Origin: Agromyces mariniharenae
Lineage (GTDB): Bacteria; Actinomycetota; Actinomycetes; Actinomycetales; Microbacteriaceae
Assembly: GCF_008122505.1 (NCBI RefSeq)
Contig: NZ_VSSB01000001.1
Span: 728,891 to 792,890, forward strand
Reading direction: 5' to 3'
Length of the DNA: 64,000 bases
In this document: positions 33,074 to 41,158 of the stretch, piece by piece
Layout: the number at the start of each line of letters is the position of its first letter
How positions within the stretch are numbered: position 1 is the first letter of the stretch
Translations under genes and position numbers: made by a program
The notes under the pieces: generated by a model
The model's input: the letters and a program-made list of their open reading frames with translations, nothing else
Databases searched by the model: none
Told to the model about the DNA's origin: nothing

Positions 33074-33958
33074 TCACACGCCGATCGTGAGTGCCGCCGT
33101 GTACCCGCTCGCCACCGATCCCGACATGGTCGCGATCTGGTGGATGCCGCCGTCGTCGCCGAACACGTTGTCGCTCGCGAGGCTCACCTGCGCGACGTTC
33201 CGCACGCTCTGCTCGTAACCCGACGTGGCGTAGACGAGGTCGTTGACCTCCTGCGGCAGCGCGATCTGCGAGGTCTTCACGATCGGGCCCGACGCGACCG
33301 CGTTCGCGACATCCGAGTACACCTCGAAGTGGATGTGCGGCCAGCGGCCCGTGTAGCACGCCGGGTAGATCGACGTGAATCGCACGGTGCCGGTCGCGTC
33401 GGTCTCCTGCACGCCGCGCAGGTAGTTCTCGTTCGCGAGCCCGTTCGAGTACAGCGAGTAGCCGCCCTCGCGGTCGCAGTGCCAGAGGTACACGCCGGCG
33501 CCGACGAGCGCGCTGCCCGTCGCGGCATCCCGCACCGTGAGCGCGATCGTGAGCGGCACGCCCTGGGCGACCGTGGTCGACGAGCCGAAGCTCGAGCGGA
33601 TGTCGCTGCGCACGATGCCCGAGTCGTCGAGCACGTTGACGCCGTTCGAGCCGTCGCCCGGGTAGGGCCCGCCGGTCTCGTCGGGCACCTCGGTGACGGG
33701 CCCGGATGCCGCGGCCGACGCGGAGGCCGAGGGGGTCGCCGAGGCGCTCGGCGTGCTCGCGTCCGTGGCGGTCGCGCTCGCGGTCGACGAGGTGTCCGGG
33801 CCGGCGCACGCCGCGAGCAGCGCGGTCGCGCCGATGCCGCCGAAGATGCCGAGGGCGCGGCGCCGGTCGACCAGCGTGCGGATGTCGTAGACGAGTCCGC
33901 GGTGGTCCTCGTCGATCTCGTTGCCGTGCTCGTCGATCCAGCGGGGGTCGGTGGCCAT
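33074..33958 (-). CDS. Exported intradiol ring-cleavage dioxygenase-like lipoprotein
   Basis: 294 residues. A cytoplasmic N-terminal segment of about 37 residues precedes a signal with RRRALGIFGGIGATALLAAC; LLAAC is a lipobox and the twin-arginine-like DRRRALG suggests Tat or Sec export and lipid anchoring. A Ser/Thr/Ala linker follows. The dioxygenase domain has TGGPYPGDGSNG, VYLWHCDREGGYSLY and IYPACYTGRWPHIHFEVY, which supply the Tyr/His ligands for non-haem Fe(III). Intradiol enzymes cleave catechols, here outside the membrane, perhaps on lignin- or root-derived phenolics (inference). AAGGAG lies 6 bases before the ATG at 33958. No catechol pathway genes are adjacent. Confidence 0.85.
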   Translation of the reverse strand: MATDPRWIDEHGNEIDEDHRGLVYDIRTLVDRRRALGIFGGIGATALLAACAGPDTSSTASATATDASTPSASATPSASASAAASGPVTEVPDETGGPYPGDGSNGVNVLDDSGIVRSDIRSSFGSSTTVAQGVPLTIALTVRDAATGSALVGAGVYLWHCDREGGYSLYSNGLANENYLRGVQETDATGTVRFTSIYPACYTGRWPHIHFEVYSDVANAVASGPIVKTSQIALPQEVNDLVYATSGYEQSVRNVAQVSLASDNVFGDDGGIHQIATMSGSVASGYTAALTIGV

Positions 33959-34130
33959 GGGTCGCTCCTTCCGGGGTGGAGTCCCCACCATCGGGGCCGG
34001 ATCCAGCAGGCGGCTGTGCGTCGCCCATGCGTTCCCCATGAGGGCAGAGGCGGCTTCCTGTGAGTGGCCGTCCCGCCCTCGACGTCGTCGGGGGTCGTGA
34101 CTAGCGTGGCACCGGGGGAAGGAGCACACC

Positions 34131-34748
34131 ATGGGCATTCTCGCCGTCGACCTCTTCATCACCCTCGACGGGATCTACCAGGCGCCCGGCGGCCCCGACG
34201 AGGACCGCGAGGGCGGCTTCGAGTACGGCGGCTGGCAGGGGGCGTACTTCGACGACGAGTCGGGCGCCGTGATCGGCGCCGGCATCGACCGCATCGACGC
34301 GCTCCTGCTCGGACGAAAGACCTACGACATCTTCGCGGGCTTCTGGCCCCGGCAGGGCGCGGACGATCCCATCGCGGGGCGGTTCAACGCCGTGCCGAAG
34401 TTCGTCGCCTCGCACACGCTCACCGACCCGTCGTGGGCCGGCACGACGGTGATCACGGATGTCGCGAACGAGGTGCGTGCCGTCAAGGAGCGCTTCGACG
34501 AGATCCACGTGATCGGCAGCGGCGACCTCGTCGGCTCGCTGCTCGAGGCGAACCTCGTCGACCGGCTGAACCTCTACGTCTATCCGTTGACGCTCGGCAC
34601 GGGCAAGCGCCTCTTCGACCGAGGCACGATCCCGGCGGCGTTCTCCCTCGTGCAGCAGCCGATCGCGTTCCCGAAGGGCGCGATCGCCCTCGTCTACGAG
34701 CACACGGGCGAGCCGGTCACGGGCATCGACATCTCCGAACTGGGCTGA
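34131..34748 (+). CDS. Dihydrofolate reductase-fold protein (RibD C-terminal family)
   Basis: 205 residues. The fold is recognised from the opening VDLFITLDGIYQAPGG, the GRKTYDIFAGFWP nucleotide-site block near residue 62, and IHVIGSGDLVGSLLEANLVDRLNLYVYPLTLGTGKRLF split across residues 125-165. These YyaP/YwjB-type proteins probably bind NADPH and reduce an unknown pterin- or pyrimidine-like substrate. TAGCGT (34101-34106) is a plausible -10 and GGAAGGAG lies 8 bases before the ATG. It is divergent from the dioxygenase gene and convergent with the siderophore reductase gene. Confidence 0.85.
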   Translation: MGILAVDLFITLDGIYQAPGGPDEDREGGFEYGGWQGAYFDDESGAVIGAGIDRIDALLLGRKTYDIFAGFWPRQGADDPIAGRFNAVPKFVASHTLTDPSWAGTTVITDVANEVRAVKERFDEIHVIGSGDLVGSLLEANLVDRLNLYVYPLTLGTGKRLFDRGTIPAAFSLVQQPIAFPKGAIALVYEHTGEPVTGIDISELG

Positions 34749-34830
34749 GCCGTCCCCGGCTGACCGGCCGTCGAGGAGCGCGCAGCGAAGCGGCACGCGT
34801 ATCGAGACGATGTGCTCGCGACGCGAACCG

Positions 34831-35625
34831 TCAGCCCGCCCGCCAGTACCCGCAGAACGCCACGTCGCCCTTCGCCACCCCGCGCTCGTTCACGAGGTGA
34901 CGCCGCACACCCGTCGCGAGCTTCGACTCCCCTGCCGCGAACGCGTTCACGCGACCCTCGGGAAACGCGAGCTCGCGCAGGTGCTCGAGCGCCGTACGGC
35001 CGACCGGGGCATCCGGCTCGCGGACGATCCAGTGCACGTCGACGCCCTCGGGCGCCCCGACGTGCTGGCGGTCGTCGAGGTCGCCGAGCTCCACGAGCGC
35101 GTGGCCGCGGGCGTCGCGGGGCAGGTCGCGCAGGATCCCGGCGACCGCGGGCAGCGCGCTCTCGTCGCCGACGAGCAGGGTCCAGTCGGCGTCGACGTCG
35201 CGGTAGCCGCAGCCCTGGTCGATGAGGCCGACGGATGCCCCGACGGGCAGTCTCCCGGCCCACGGCCCGGCCACGCCGTCGTCGGCATGCACGACGAAGT
35301 CGACGTCGAGCTCGAGGTCGTCGGCACGGAACGCGCGCACCGTGTAGTTGCGGATCACCGGACGCGTGGCGCGCGGCAGCGTGAGGTACCGCAGGTAGCC
35401 GGCCATGTCGAACGTGTCGGCGAGGTTGTCGAACCGGGTGTCGTCCGAGGTCGGCACCGCGAGGCGGAACCACTGGTCGAACCCGAGGTGACGCCACGCC
35501 CGCAGCCCGTCGCCCGCGAGCGTCAGCCGCACGAAGTTCGGCGAGATGCGGACGGCGTTCACGACCTCGGCCGTGACGACGCCGGTCTCGGCGTGGGTGA
35601 CGACGATGTTGCTGCTGGCGGCCAC
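34831..35625 (-). CDS. Siderophore-interacting protein (NADPH-dependent ferric-siderophore reductase)
   Basis: 264 residues of the ViuB/SIP family, which reduce imported Fe(III)-siderophores in the cytosol using FAD and NAD(P)H. The FAD-binding barrel has RNYTVRAFRADDLELDVDFVVH, where RxYTxR is the signature, followed by GPWAGRLPVGASVGLI. The C-terminal NAD(P)H part has WTLLVGDESALPAVAGIL and FAAGESKLATGVRRHLVNERG. The GTG at 35625 has GGAGG 5 bases upstream. A DtxR/IdeR-type iron box (35643-35664) lies just upstream, so it should be repressed when iron is plentiful. No siderophore importer is adjacent. Confidence 0.92.
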   Translation of the reverse strand: MAASSNIVVTHAETGVVTAEVVNAVRISPNFVRLTLAGDGLRAWRHLGFDQWFRLAVPTSDDTRFDNLADTFDMAGYLRYLTLPRATRPVIRNYTVRAFRADDLELDVDFVVHADDGVAGPWAGRLPVGASVGLIDQGCGYRDVDADWTLLVGDESALPAVAGILRDLPRDARGHALVELGDLDDRQHVGAPEGVDVHWIVREPDAPVGRTALEHLRELAFPEGRVNAFAAGESKLATGVRRHLVNERGVAKGDVAFCGYWRAG

Positions 35626-35642
35626 GGATCCTCCGGTCGAGT

Positions 35643-35664
35643 CAGGTAAGGCAAACCTTACCTG
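35643..35664. promoter_or_regulatory. DtxR/IdeR-type iron box
   Basis: CAGGTAAGG-CAAA-CCTTACCTG: perfect 9-bp arms, close to the actinobacterial iron-box pattern TTAGGTTAGGCTAACCTAA, positioned 18-39 bases upstream of the siderophore reductase start. Confidence 0.85.
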
Positions 35665-35696
35665 CTCCGGACGCGCAACTCACTCCGCCAGATCGG

Positions 35697-35759
35697 CGCG
35701 AAGGGACGCAACATGCCGTGGCCCGTCCCGGCGTCGCGGCGAGTCGCGTCCCCTCGGCG
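35697..35759. repeat. GGGACGC-family intergenic inverted repeat, copy 1
   Basis: Left arm CGCGAAGGGACGCAAC from 35697, right arm GAGTCGCGTCCCCTCGGCG ending 35759. It shares AGGGACGCAACAYGCCGT and GTCGCGTCCCCTCG with the element at 42269-42331 although the loops differ. It lies between the siderophore reductase start region and the 3' end of the GH35 gene. Confidence 0.6.
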
Positions 35760-35824
35760 ACGTAGGCGGTGCGACGCCGCGGCGTGACCCGTCCCTCGGC
35801 GGTGCGGGACGCGGCATCCGCTGC

Positions 35825-37576
35825 TCAGATCTCCGTGTGCCCCAGCGAGGGCGCGGCGAGGGTACGCACGACCGGCTCGGCGATCGCCTCGAACTCGAGC
35901 AGCGCCACCTCGTTGCGCCCGGCGCGCGTCACCGGCGCGGGCACGATGAGCGTGCGCTGCGGGCCCCGTCGCCAATACCGGCCGAGCAGGAAGCCGTTCA
36001 CCCACACGAGGCCCTTGCCCCAGTGCAGCGTGTCGAGGAACAGGTCGGCCGGCGCATCGAGCTCGAACTCGCCCCACGCGAGCGCCGGACCGGCGGCGAA
36101 TCCGCCGGGACGACCGTGGGCGGCCAGCTCGGGCACGCGATCGAGGTCGACCGGTCGCACCGACCAGTCGGCGAGCTCGACGCCGTCGAGCGCCACGCCG
36201 CCGATGAGTCCCTTGTGCTCGCCGAGGCGCGGGCCGTAGTTCACGCGGCCCTGGTCCTCCACGACGATCACGAGCTCGCCGCGCGCGTCGGGCAGCACGA
36301 CCGCGCGCTCATGCGCGTCGCGCGACATGACGCCCACCGGGACGCCGTCGAGCAGCGCCCAGGCGCGGTCGCGCACCTCGTCGCCGACCGTGAGCACGCC
36401 GACGCCGCCGCGCGTGAGCCGCGTTGCGAAGAGCACGACGCCGCGGTCGTGCCCGAGCTCGTCGAACGTCGGGATCCGCTCGTGGCGCGACTCGTCGCCG
36501 AGCCGGGCGGCGACCTCGAGCAGCGCCGGGCCCACGCGCAGGGGCGCCACGACCTGGGGTGCGGCAGGGCGCGGCTCGGGCACCTCGTCGGGCACGTCGG
36601 CGTACTTCGCGATCACGTCGCGGAACGCCCAGTACTTCTCGGTCGGATGCCCCGCCTCGTCGAGCGGCGCGTCGTAGTCGTAGCTCGTCGTGATGGGCGC
36701 GTAGCGTCCCTTGTCGTTCGCCCCGCTCGTGAGCCCGAAGTTGGTGCCGCCGTGGAACATGTAGACGTTCACGGATCCGCCCGCCGCGAGCAGCGCGTCG
36801 AGCTCTGCAGCGGATGCCGCGGCATCCGTCGTGTGGTGGTGCGACCCCCAGTCGTCGAACCAGCCGCACCAGAACTCCATGCACATGAGCGGGCCGGTGG
36901 GCTGGAACTCGCGGAGCGTCTCGAGCCGCTCGGGCACGCGCGAGCCGAACGAGCCCGTGAGGTGCAGCCCGGGCAGGCTGCCGTCGGCGAGCATCTGCGG
37001 GGTCGGCTGGTCGATCGTCGTGAGGGGTACGGAGATGCCGGCGTCACGGGTGACCCGCACGAGCTCGGCGAGGTACGCCTTGTCGCTGCCGTACGCGCCG
37101 TACTCGTTCTCGATCTGCACGAGGATGACCGGCCCGCCGCCGTCGACCTGACGCGGCGCGACGATCTCGTACACCCGACGGAGATAGTCGCTGACGGCCG
37201 CGACGTAGTGCGGCTCCGACCGGCGAACGCCGACCTCGGGGTCGCGGAACAGCCACGCGGGCAGCCCGCCGTTGTCCCACTCGGCGCAGATGTACGGGCC
37301 CGGACGCACGATCGCGTGCATGCCCTCGGCCGCGACGAGGTCGAGGAACCGCCCGAGGTCGAGATCCCCGTCGGCGCGCCACTCCCCCCGGTGCGGTTCG
37401 TGCTGGTTCCAGGCGACGTAGGTCTCGATCGCGTTGAGGCCCATGAGCCGGGCCTTGCGGATGCGGTCGGCCCACAGGTCGGGGTGCACGCGGAAGTAGT
37501 GCAGCGCGCCCGCGAGGATGCGGTGCGGCCGGCCGTCGAGCTCGAAGTCGGTCTCGCCGATGGCGAAGCGGCTCAC
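35825..37576 (-). CDS. Beta-galactosidase, glycoside hydrolase family 35
   Basis: 583 residues, no signal peptide, so it acts on imported galactosides in the cytosol. The acid/base is E158 in QIENEYG and the nucleophile E231 in CMEFWCGWFDDWG. ALHYFRVHPDLW, GLNAIETYVAWNQHEP and RPGPYICAEWDNGGLPAWL are all typical GH35 motifs. C-terminal jelly-roll domains end with WVNGFLLGRYW. The GTG at 37576 has GGAGG 6 bases upstream. It is last in a LacI-controlled operon after two ABC permeases and a binding protein. A hairpin (37650-37682) precedes it, so its level may be set separately. Likely substrate: galacto-oligosaccharides released by the GH30 enzyme. Confidence 0.93.
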   Translation of the reverse strand: MSRFAIGETDFELDGRPHRILAGALHYFRVHPDLWADRIRKARLMGLNAIETYVAWNQHEPHRGEWRADGDLDLGRFLDLVAAEGMHAIVRPGPYICAEWDNGGLPAWLFRDPEVGVRRSEPHYVAAVSDYLRRVYEIVAPRQVDGGGPVILVQIENEYGAYGSDKAYLAELVRVTRDAGISVPLTTIDQPTPQMLADGSLPGLHLTGSFGSRVPERLETLREFQPTGPLMCMEFWCGWFDDWGSHHHTTDAAASAAELDALLAAGGSVNVYMFHGGTNFGLTSGANDKGRYAPITTSYDYDAPLDEAGHPTEKYWAFRDVIAKYADVPDEVPEPRPAAPQVVAPLRVGPALLEVAARLGDESRHERIPTFDELGHDRGVVLFATRLTRGGVGVLTVGDEVRDRAWALLDGVPVGVMSRDAHERAVVLPDARGELVIVVEDQGRVNYGPRLGEHKGLIGGVALDGVELADWSVRPVDLDRVPELAAHGRPGGFAAGPALAWGEFELDAPADLFLDTLHWGKGLVWVNGFLLGRYWRRGPQRTLIVPAPVTRAGRNEVALLEFEAIAEPVVRTLAAPSLGHTEI

Positions 37577-37614
37577 GCGGCGTCCTCCGTTCGGGTGGTG
37601 GTGGTCGTGGGGAT

Positions 37615-37634
37615 GGTGCGGTGCGGTGCGGTGC
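37615..37634. repeat. Short GGTGC x4 microsatellite
   Basis: Four perfect GGTGC units in the gap before the GH35 gene. Slippage here could change the distance between the hairpin at 37650-37682 and the start codon, but nothing shows that it does. Confidence 0.6.
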
Positions 37635-37649
37635 GGCTGGGATCATGGG

Positions 37650-37682
37650 GCGAGGCCGGCCGGGGTCTCCGACCGGCCTCGC
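37650..37682 (-). terminator. Hairpin between the binding-protein and GH35 genes
   Basis: GCGAGGCCGG (37650-37659) and CCGGCCTCGC (37673-37682), perfect 10-bp arms with a 13-base loop, just after the binding-protein stop. Probably a partial terminator inside the operon. Confidence 0.65.
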
Positions 37683-37692
37683 TGGTCTGCGA

Positions 37693-39030
37693 CTACTCGC
37701 TGACGGTGAAGCCCTGCTCGTTGCCGTAGTCGACGAGCTGGCGCTGCCATTCGGCGAGGCCCTCGTTCAGGTCGGCCTTGTTCGCGTAGGACTGCCCGAC
37801 GGTGTCGCCGAAGATGCTGTTCGCGTACACCTGGTAGGGCAGGTACGACCAGCCCTCCGACACGTCCTTCGATGCCTGCGTCAGCACCTCGTTGATCTTC
37901 TGGCCGCCGAAGTAGTCCGACTCGTACGAGAGGAACTCGGGGTCCTCGAGCTCCGCGGTCGTCGACGGGAAGCCGCCGCTCTCGAGGAACACGTCGATCG
38001 AGGCCGGGTCGCTGTTCAGCCAACGCAGGAACGCCGCGGCGAGCGCCGGGTTCTTCGACTGGGTGGTGACCGACTGGCCGCCGCCGCCGTTCTCGGCCGA
38101 GACGGGCGTGCCGTCGTAGGTCGGGATCGGCGCCACGCGCCAGTCGCCGGCCGCATCCGCGACGCTCGACTCGAGCACGCCGGGCATCCACGCGCCGGTC
38201 ACGAGCGTCGCGATCGAGCCGTCGCCGAGGCCCTTGTACCACTCGTCGGTCCAGCCGGGCGTGGTCGAGAGGAGGTCCTCCTCGACGAGCTGGTTCCAGA
38301 CGCCGGTCCACTTCTGGGTGCCCTCGTCGGCGAGGTCGATGGTCACGTCGGTGCCGTCGATCGTGAACGGACGGCCGCCGGCCTGCCAGATCATGCTCGT
38401 CGTGAAGCCGGCGTCGCCGGTGTCGGAGGCGATGTACTTCGTCGGGTCGGCCGCGTGCAGCTGGCGCGCCGCCGCGACGTACTCGTCCCACGTGGTGGGC
38501 ACGGCGATGCCGTACTGGTCGAAGACGGCCTTGTTGTAGAACAGCGCCATGGGGCCGGAGTCCTGCGGGAGGCCGACGAGCTTGCCGTCGACGTTCACGG
38601 CGCCCCAGGTGGAGGCGCTGTACTGGTCCTCGAGGTCGTCGAGGCCGTACTGGCTCAGGTCGACGAGCGCGTCGGAGAGGGCGAACTGCGGCACCGCGTA
38701 GTACTCGATCTGCACGACGTCGGGCGCGCCCGAGCCGGCCTTGATCGCGTTCTGCAGCTTCGTGTACTCCTCGGTGTTGGTGCCGGCGTTGACGAGCTCG
38801 ACGTCGACGTTCGGGTACGCCTCCTCGAACGCGGCGACCTGCGCCTCGGCGCTGGGGGTCCAGCTCCAGTAGGTGAGCTCGCCGCCGGCCTCGAGGGCCG
38901 CGTCGAGGTCGTCGGCGCTGCCGCCGCCCGAGGTGCTGCCGCCCGAGGAGCAGGCGGCGAGCGAGCCGATCGCGAACGCGGCGGCCGCGATCGCCAGGGT
39001 CCGCCGGACGGCGGAACGGGGGATGGCCAT
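37693..39030 (-). CDS. ABC sugar-binding lipoprotein
   Basis: 445 residues, extracellular and lipid-anchored. The signal peptide (AVRRTLAIAAAAFAIGSLAAC) ends in the lipobox SLAAC at about residue 26, followed by a Gly/Ser linker. The mature part matches family-1 solute-binding proteins for oligosaccharides: GELTYWSWTP, FEEAYPNVDVELVNAG, APDVVQIEYYAVPQF, VVGLPQDSGPMALFYNK (with K/G at the first residues), WDEYVAAARQL and GGQSVTTQSKNPALAAAFLRWL. It delivers ligand to the two permeases encoded upstream. The start is the ATG at 39030. The ligand is probably a galacto-oligosaccharide, inferred from the GH35 and GH30 neighbours. Confidence 0.93.
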   Translation of the reverse strand: MAIPRSAVRRTLAIAAAAFAIGSLAACSSGGSTSGGGSADDLDAALEAGGELTYWSWTPSAEAQVAAFEEAYPNVDVELVNAGTNTEEYTKLQNAIKAGSGAPDVVQIEYYAVPQFALSDALVDLSQYGLDDLEDQYSASTWGAVNVDGKLVGLPQDSGPMALFYNKAVFDQYGIAVPTTWDEYVAAARQLHAADPTKYIASDTGDAGFTTSMIWQAGGRPFTIDGTDVTIDLADEGTQKWTGVWNQLVEEDLLSTTPGWTDEWYKGLGDGSIATLVTGAWMPGVLESSVADAAGDWRVAPIPTYDGTPVSAENGGGGQSVTTQSKNPALAAAFLRWLNSDPASIDVFLESGGFPSTTAELEDPEFLSYESDYFGGQKINEVLTQASKDVSEGWSYLPYQVYANSIFGDTVGQSYANKADLNEGLAEWQRQLVDYGNEQGFTVSE

Positions 39031-39125
39031 GTGATGCTTCCCTTCACTTCGTTGTGCCATGTGGTCCGGGGCAGGACGCTCCGGTCGGGCGTTGGGGGTG
39101 GGGTCGGTCATGCGGTGCCGCCCGG

Positions 39126-40112
39126 TCACTGCTTGACGCTTCCGGCGCTGAGCCCCGACTGCCAGAACCGCTGCAGGCCGAGGAACGCGACGATGATGGG
39201 GATGATCGTGAGCAGCGAGCCCGTGATCACCAGGTTGTAGATGGGCTGCGCGCTCACTCCGGTGGCCTGCGCGCTCCACTGGTTGAGGCCGACCGTGAGC
39301 GGGTACCAGGTGGGGTCGCTCAGCATGATCAGCGGCAGGAAGTAGTTGTTCCAGGTCGCGACGACCGTGAAGAGCAGCACGGTCACGATGCCGGGCGCGA
39401 GCAGGCGGATCGAGATCGTGAAGAACGTGCGGAACTCCCCCGCGCCGTCCATGCGGGCGGCCTCGAGGAGCTCGGTCGGCACCGAGTCGACGGCGTAGAC
39501 CCAGATCAGGTAGAGGCCGAACGGGCTGATGAGCGACGGGATGATGATCGCCCACGGCGTGTTCGTGAGGCCGAGCTGGCTGAACATGAGGAACGTCGGC
39601 ACGGCGAGCGCGGTGCCGGGCACGGCGATCGCCCCGAGCACGACCGCGAAGATCGCGCGGCGACCGGCGAAGCGGAACTTCGCGAGGCCGTACCCCGCCA
39701 GCGTGGCGAGCAGGGTCGCCCCGCCGGCGCCGAGGATCACGTAGAGCAGCGTGTTGCCGAACCAGCGCAGGAAGATGCCGTCGCGGTAGGTCAGCGTCTC
39801 CCAGATGTTCTGGAACAGCACGAACTCGTCGCCGAACGCGAGGCCGAAGCTCGAGAACAGCCCGCTCTGCGTCTTCGTGGCGTTGATCACGAGCCAGGCC
39901 AGCGGCAGCAGGCTGTAGATCACGAGGATCGACATCATGAGCGTGAAGGCCACCGACTTGCGGGGTCGCAGCGAGGAGCGGCGACGGGTCGGGCGACCGG
40001 GCCGCGCGGTGCGCGCGGCGCGTGCGCTCGAGGCGGCGGCGGGGGCGACGGATGCCTCGGGGCGGGGGGTGCCCGCGGCATCCGTGCCCAGGGTCTCGGC
40101 GGTGGTGCTCAT
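39126..40112 (-). CDS. ABC sugar permease, MalG-type
   Basis: 328 residues. A long Ala/Arg/Pro-rich cytoplasmic N-terminus (about 50 residues) is followed by six spans. The EAA loop that docks the ATPase is ELLEAARMDGAGEFRTFFTISIRLLAPG split around residue 215. The C-terminal TWNNYFLPLIMLSD and the tail are typical of MalG-class permeases. It forms a heterodimer with the permease encoded immediately upstream (4-base ATGA overlap). No dedicated ATPase gene is in the operon, so a shared MsiK-like ATPase elsewhere is expected, as in other actinobacterial sugar importers. Confidence 0.93.
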   Translation of the reverse strand: MSTTAETLGTDAAGTPRPEASVAPAAASSARAARTARPGRPTRRRSSLRPRKSVAFTLMMSILVIYSLLPLAWLVINATKTQSGLFSSFGLAFGDEFVLFQNIWETLTYRDGIFLRWFGNTLLYVILGAGGATLLATLAGYGLAKFRFAGRRAIFAVVLGAIAVPGTALAVPTFLMFSQLGLTNTPWAIIIPSLISPFGLYLIWVYAVDSVPTELLEAARMDGAGEFRTFFTISIRLLAPGIVTVLLFTVVATWNNYFLPLIMLSDPTWYPLTVGLNQWSAQATGVSAQPIYNLVITGSLLTIIPIIVAFLGLQRFWQSGLSAGSVKQ

Positions 40113-41047
40113 CGCTCCTCCTTCCGCGAACCGCGGAGTTGGACGACGTACGCGATGACCGCGGTGATGACGCCCATGACGATCGCGACCGTGGCCGAGT
40201 AGTTGTACTGCTGGCCGTTGAACGAGAGGTTGTAGGCGTACATGTTCGGCGTGAAGTACGTCGTGATGATGTTCGGCGCGAGCGTGCGCAGGATGTTCGG
40301 CTCGTTGAAGAGCTGGAAGCTGCCGATGATCGAGAAGATCGTGGCGATGACGATCGCGCCGCGCAGTGCGGGCAGCTTGATGCCGGTCACGACGCGGATC
40401 GGGCCGGCGCCGTCGAGCTCGGCCGCCTCGTACAGGTCGGTCGGGATGACCCGGAGTGCCGAGTAGAAGATCAGCATGTTGTAGCCGACGAACTCCCAGG
40501 TCACGATGTTGCCGATGGAGACGAGGATCCACTCGCGGGCGAACGGCGTGAGCACGTCGGAGCCGAGCCAGTCGTTGATGTTCGCCGCCAACCCGAAGTT
40601 GTCGCCGTAGATGAAGCCCCACATGAGCACGGCCACGACGGCCGGCACCGCGTAGGGCAGGAAGATCACGATGCGGAAGAAGCCCGAGGCGTGCAAGCGG
40701 GCGCTGTCGATGGCGAGGGCTGCGACGAGCGCGAGGCCGAGCATGATCGGCACCTGGACGAGCAGGAACAGCGCCACCCGCCCGAAGCCCTCCCAGAACT
40801 GCGGGTCGGTGAACAGCTCGAGGTAGTTCTCGAAGCCGACGAACGCGTTGCCGCCGACGAGCTGCTCGCGGAAGAGGCTGAGGTAGGCCGAGTAGGCGAC
40901 GGGCGCGATGAACACGAGCAGGAACACGATGAGGAAGGGGGCCGTGAACGCCAGGCCCTTCCACTCGCTGCGGGCTCGGGATCGGATGCGCGGGGCCTCT
41001 GTGGCCGGGGCACCGCGAGGCGGTGCCGGTGCGGACGTCGCTGTCAT
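40109..41047 (-). CDS. ABC sugar permease, MalF-type
   Basis: 312 residues with six spans. The opening EWKGLAFTAPFLIVFLLVFIAPVAYSAYLSLF, broken by no gaps, and FFRIVIFLPYAVPAVVAVLMW are typical MalF-class segments. The EAA loop is LYEAAELDGAGPIRVVTGIKLPALRG around residue 220. It is the first gene of the importer/GH35 operon, divergent from the LacI gene, with two LacI-type operators (41068-41085 and 41103-41120) flanking TATCGT as the likely -10. The ATG at 41047 has GGAAG about 8 bases upstream. Substrate inferred as galacto-oligosaccharide. Confidence 0.93.
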   Translation of the reverse strand: MTATSAPAPPRGAPATEAPRIRSRARSEWKGLAFTAPFLIVFLLVFIAPVAYSAYLSLFREQLVGGNAFVGFENYLELFTDPQFWEGFGRVALFLLVQVPIMLGLALVAALAIDSARLHASGFFRIVIFLPYAVPAVVAVLMWGFIYGDNFGLAANINDWLGSDVLTPFAREWILVSIGNIVTWEFVGYNMLIFYSALRVIPTDLYEAAELDGAGPIRVVTGIKLPALRGAIVIATIFSIIGSFQLFNEPNILRTLAPNIITTYFTPNMYAYNLSFNGQQYNYSATVAIVMGVITAVIAYVVQLRGSRKEER

Positions 41048-41067
41048 CGAGTACTTCCAATCGCGGG

Positions 41068-41085
41068 CATGTTCACGTCAACATG
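41068..41085. promoter_or_regulatory. LacI-family operator A (importer/GH35 promoter)
   Basis: CATGTTCACGTCAACATG, an 18-bp near-palindrome with one mismatched pair. It is the exact reverse complement of operator B at 41103-41120; the centres are 35 bp apart and flank TATCGT on the minus strand. Confidence 0.88.
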
Positions 41086-41102
41086 CGATGAGGCCACGAT
41101 AG

Positions 41103-41120
41103 CATGTTGACGTGAACATG
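41103..41120. promoter_or_regulatory. LacI-family operator B (divergent lacI side)
   Basis: CATGTTGACGTGAACATG, reverse complement of operator A. It lies between the importer promoter and the LacI-type gene, so it should also allow autoregulation. Confidence 0.88.
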
Positions 41121-41158
41121 CAAGCCACGGGGCATGATGTAGTCACGAAGGAGCACCG

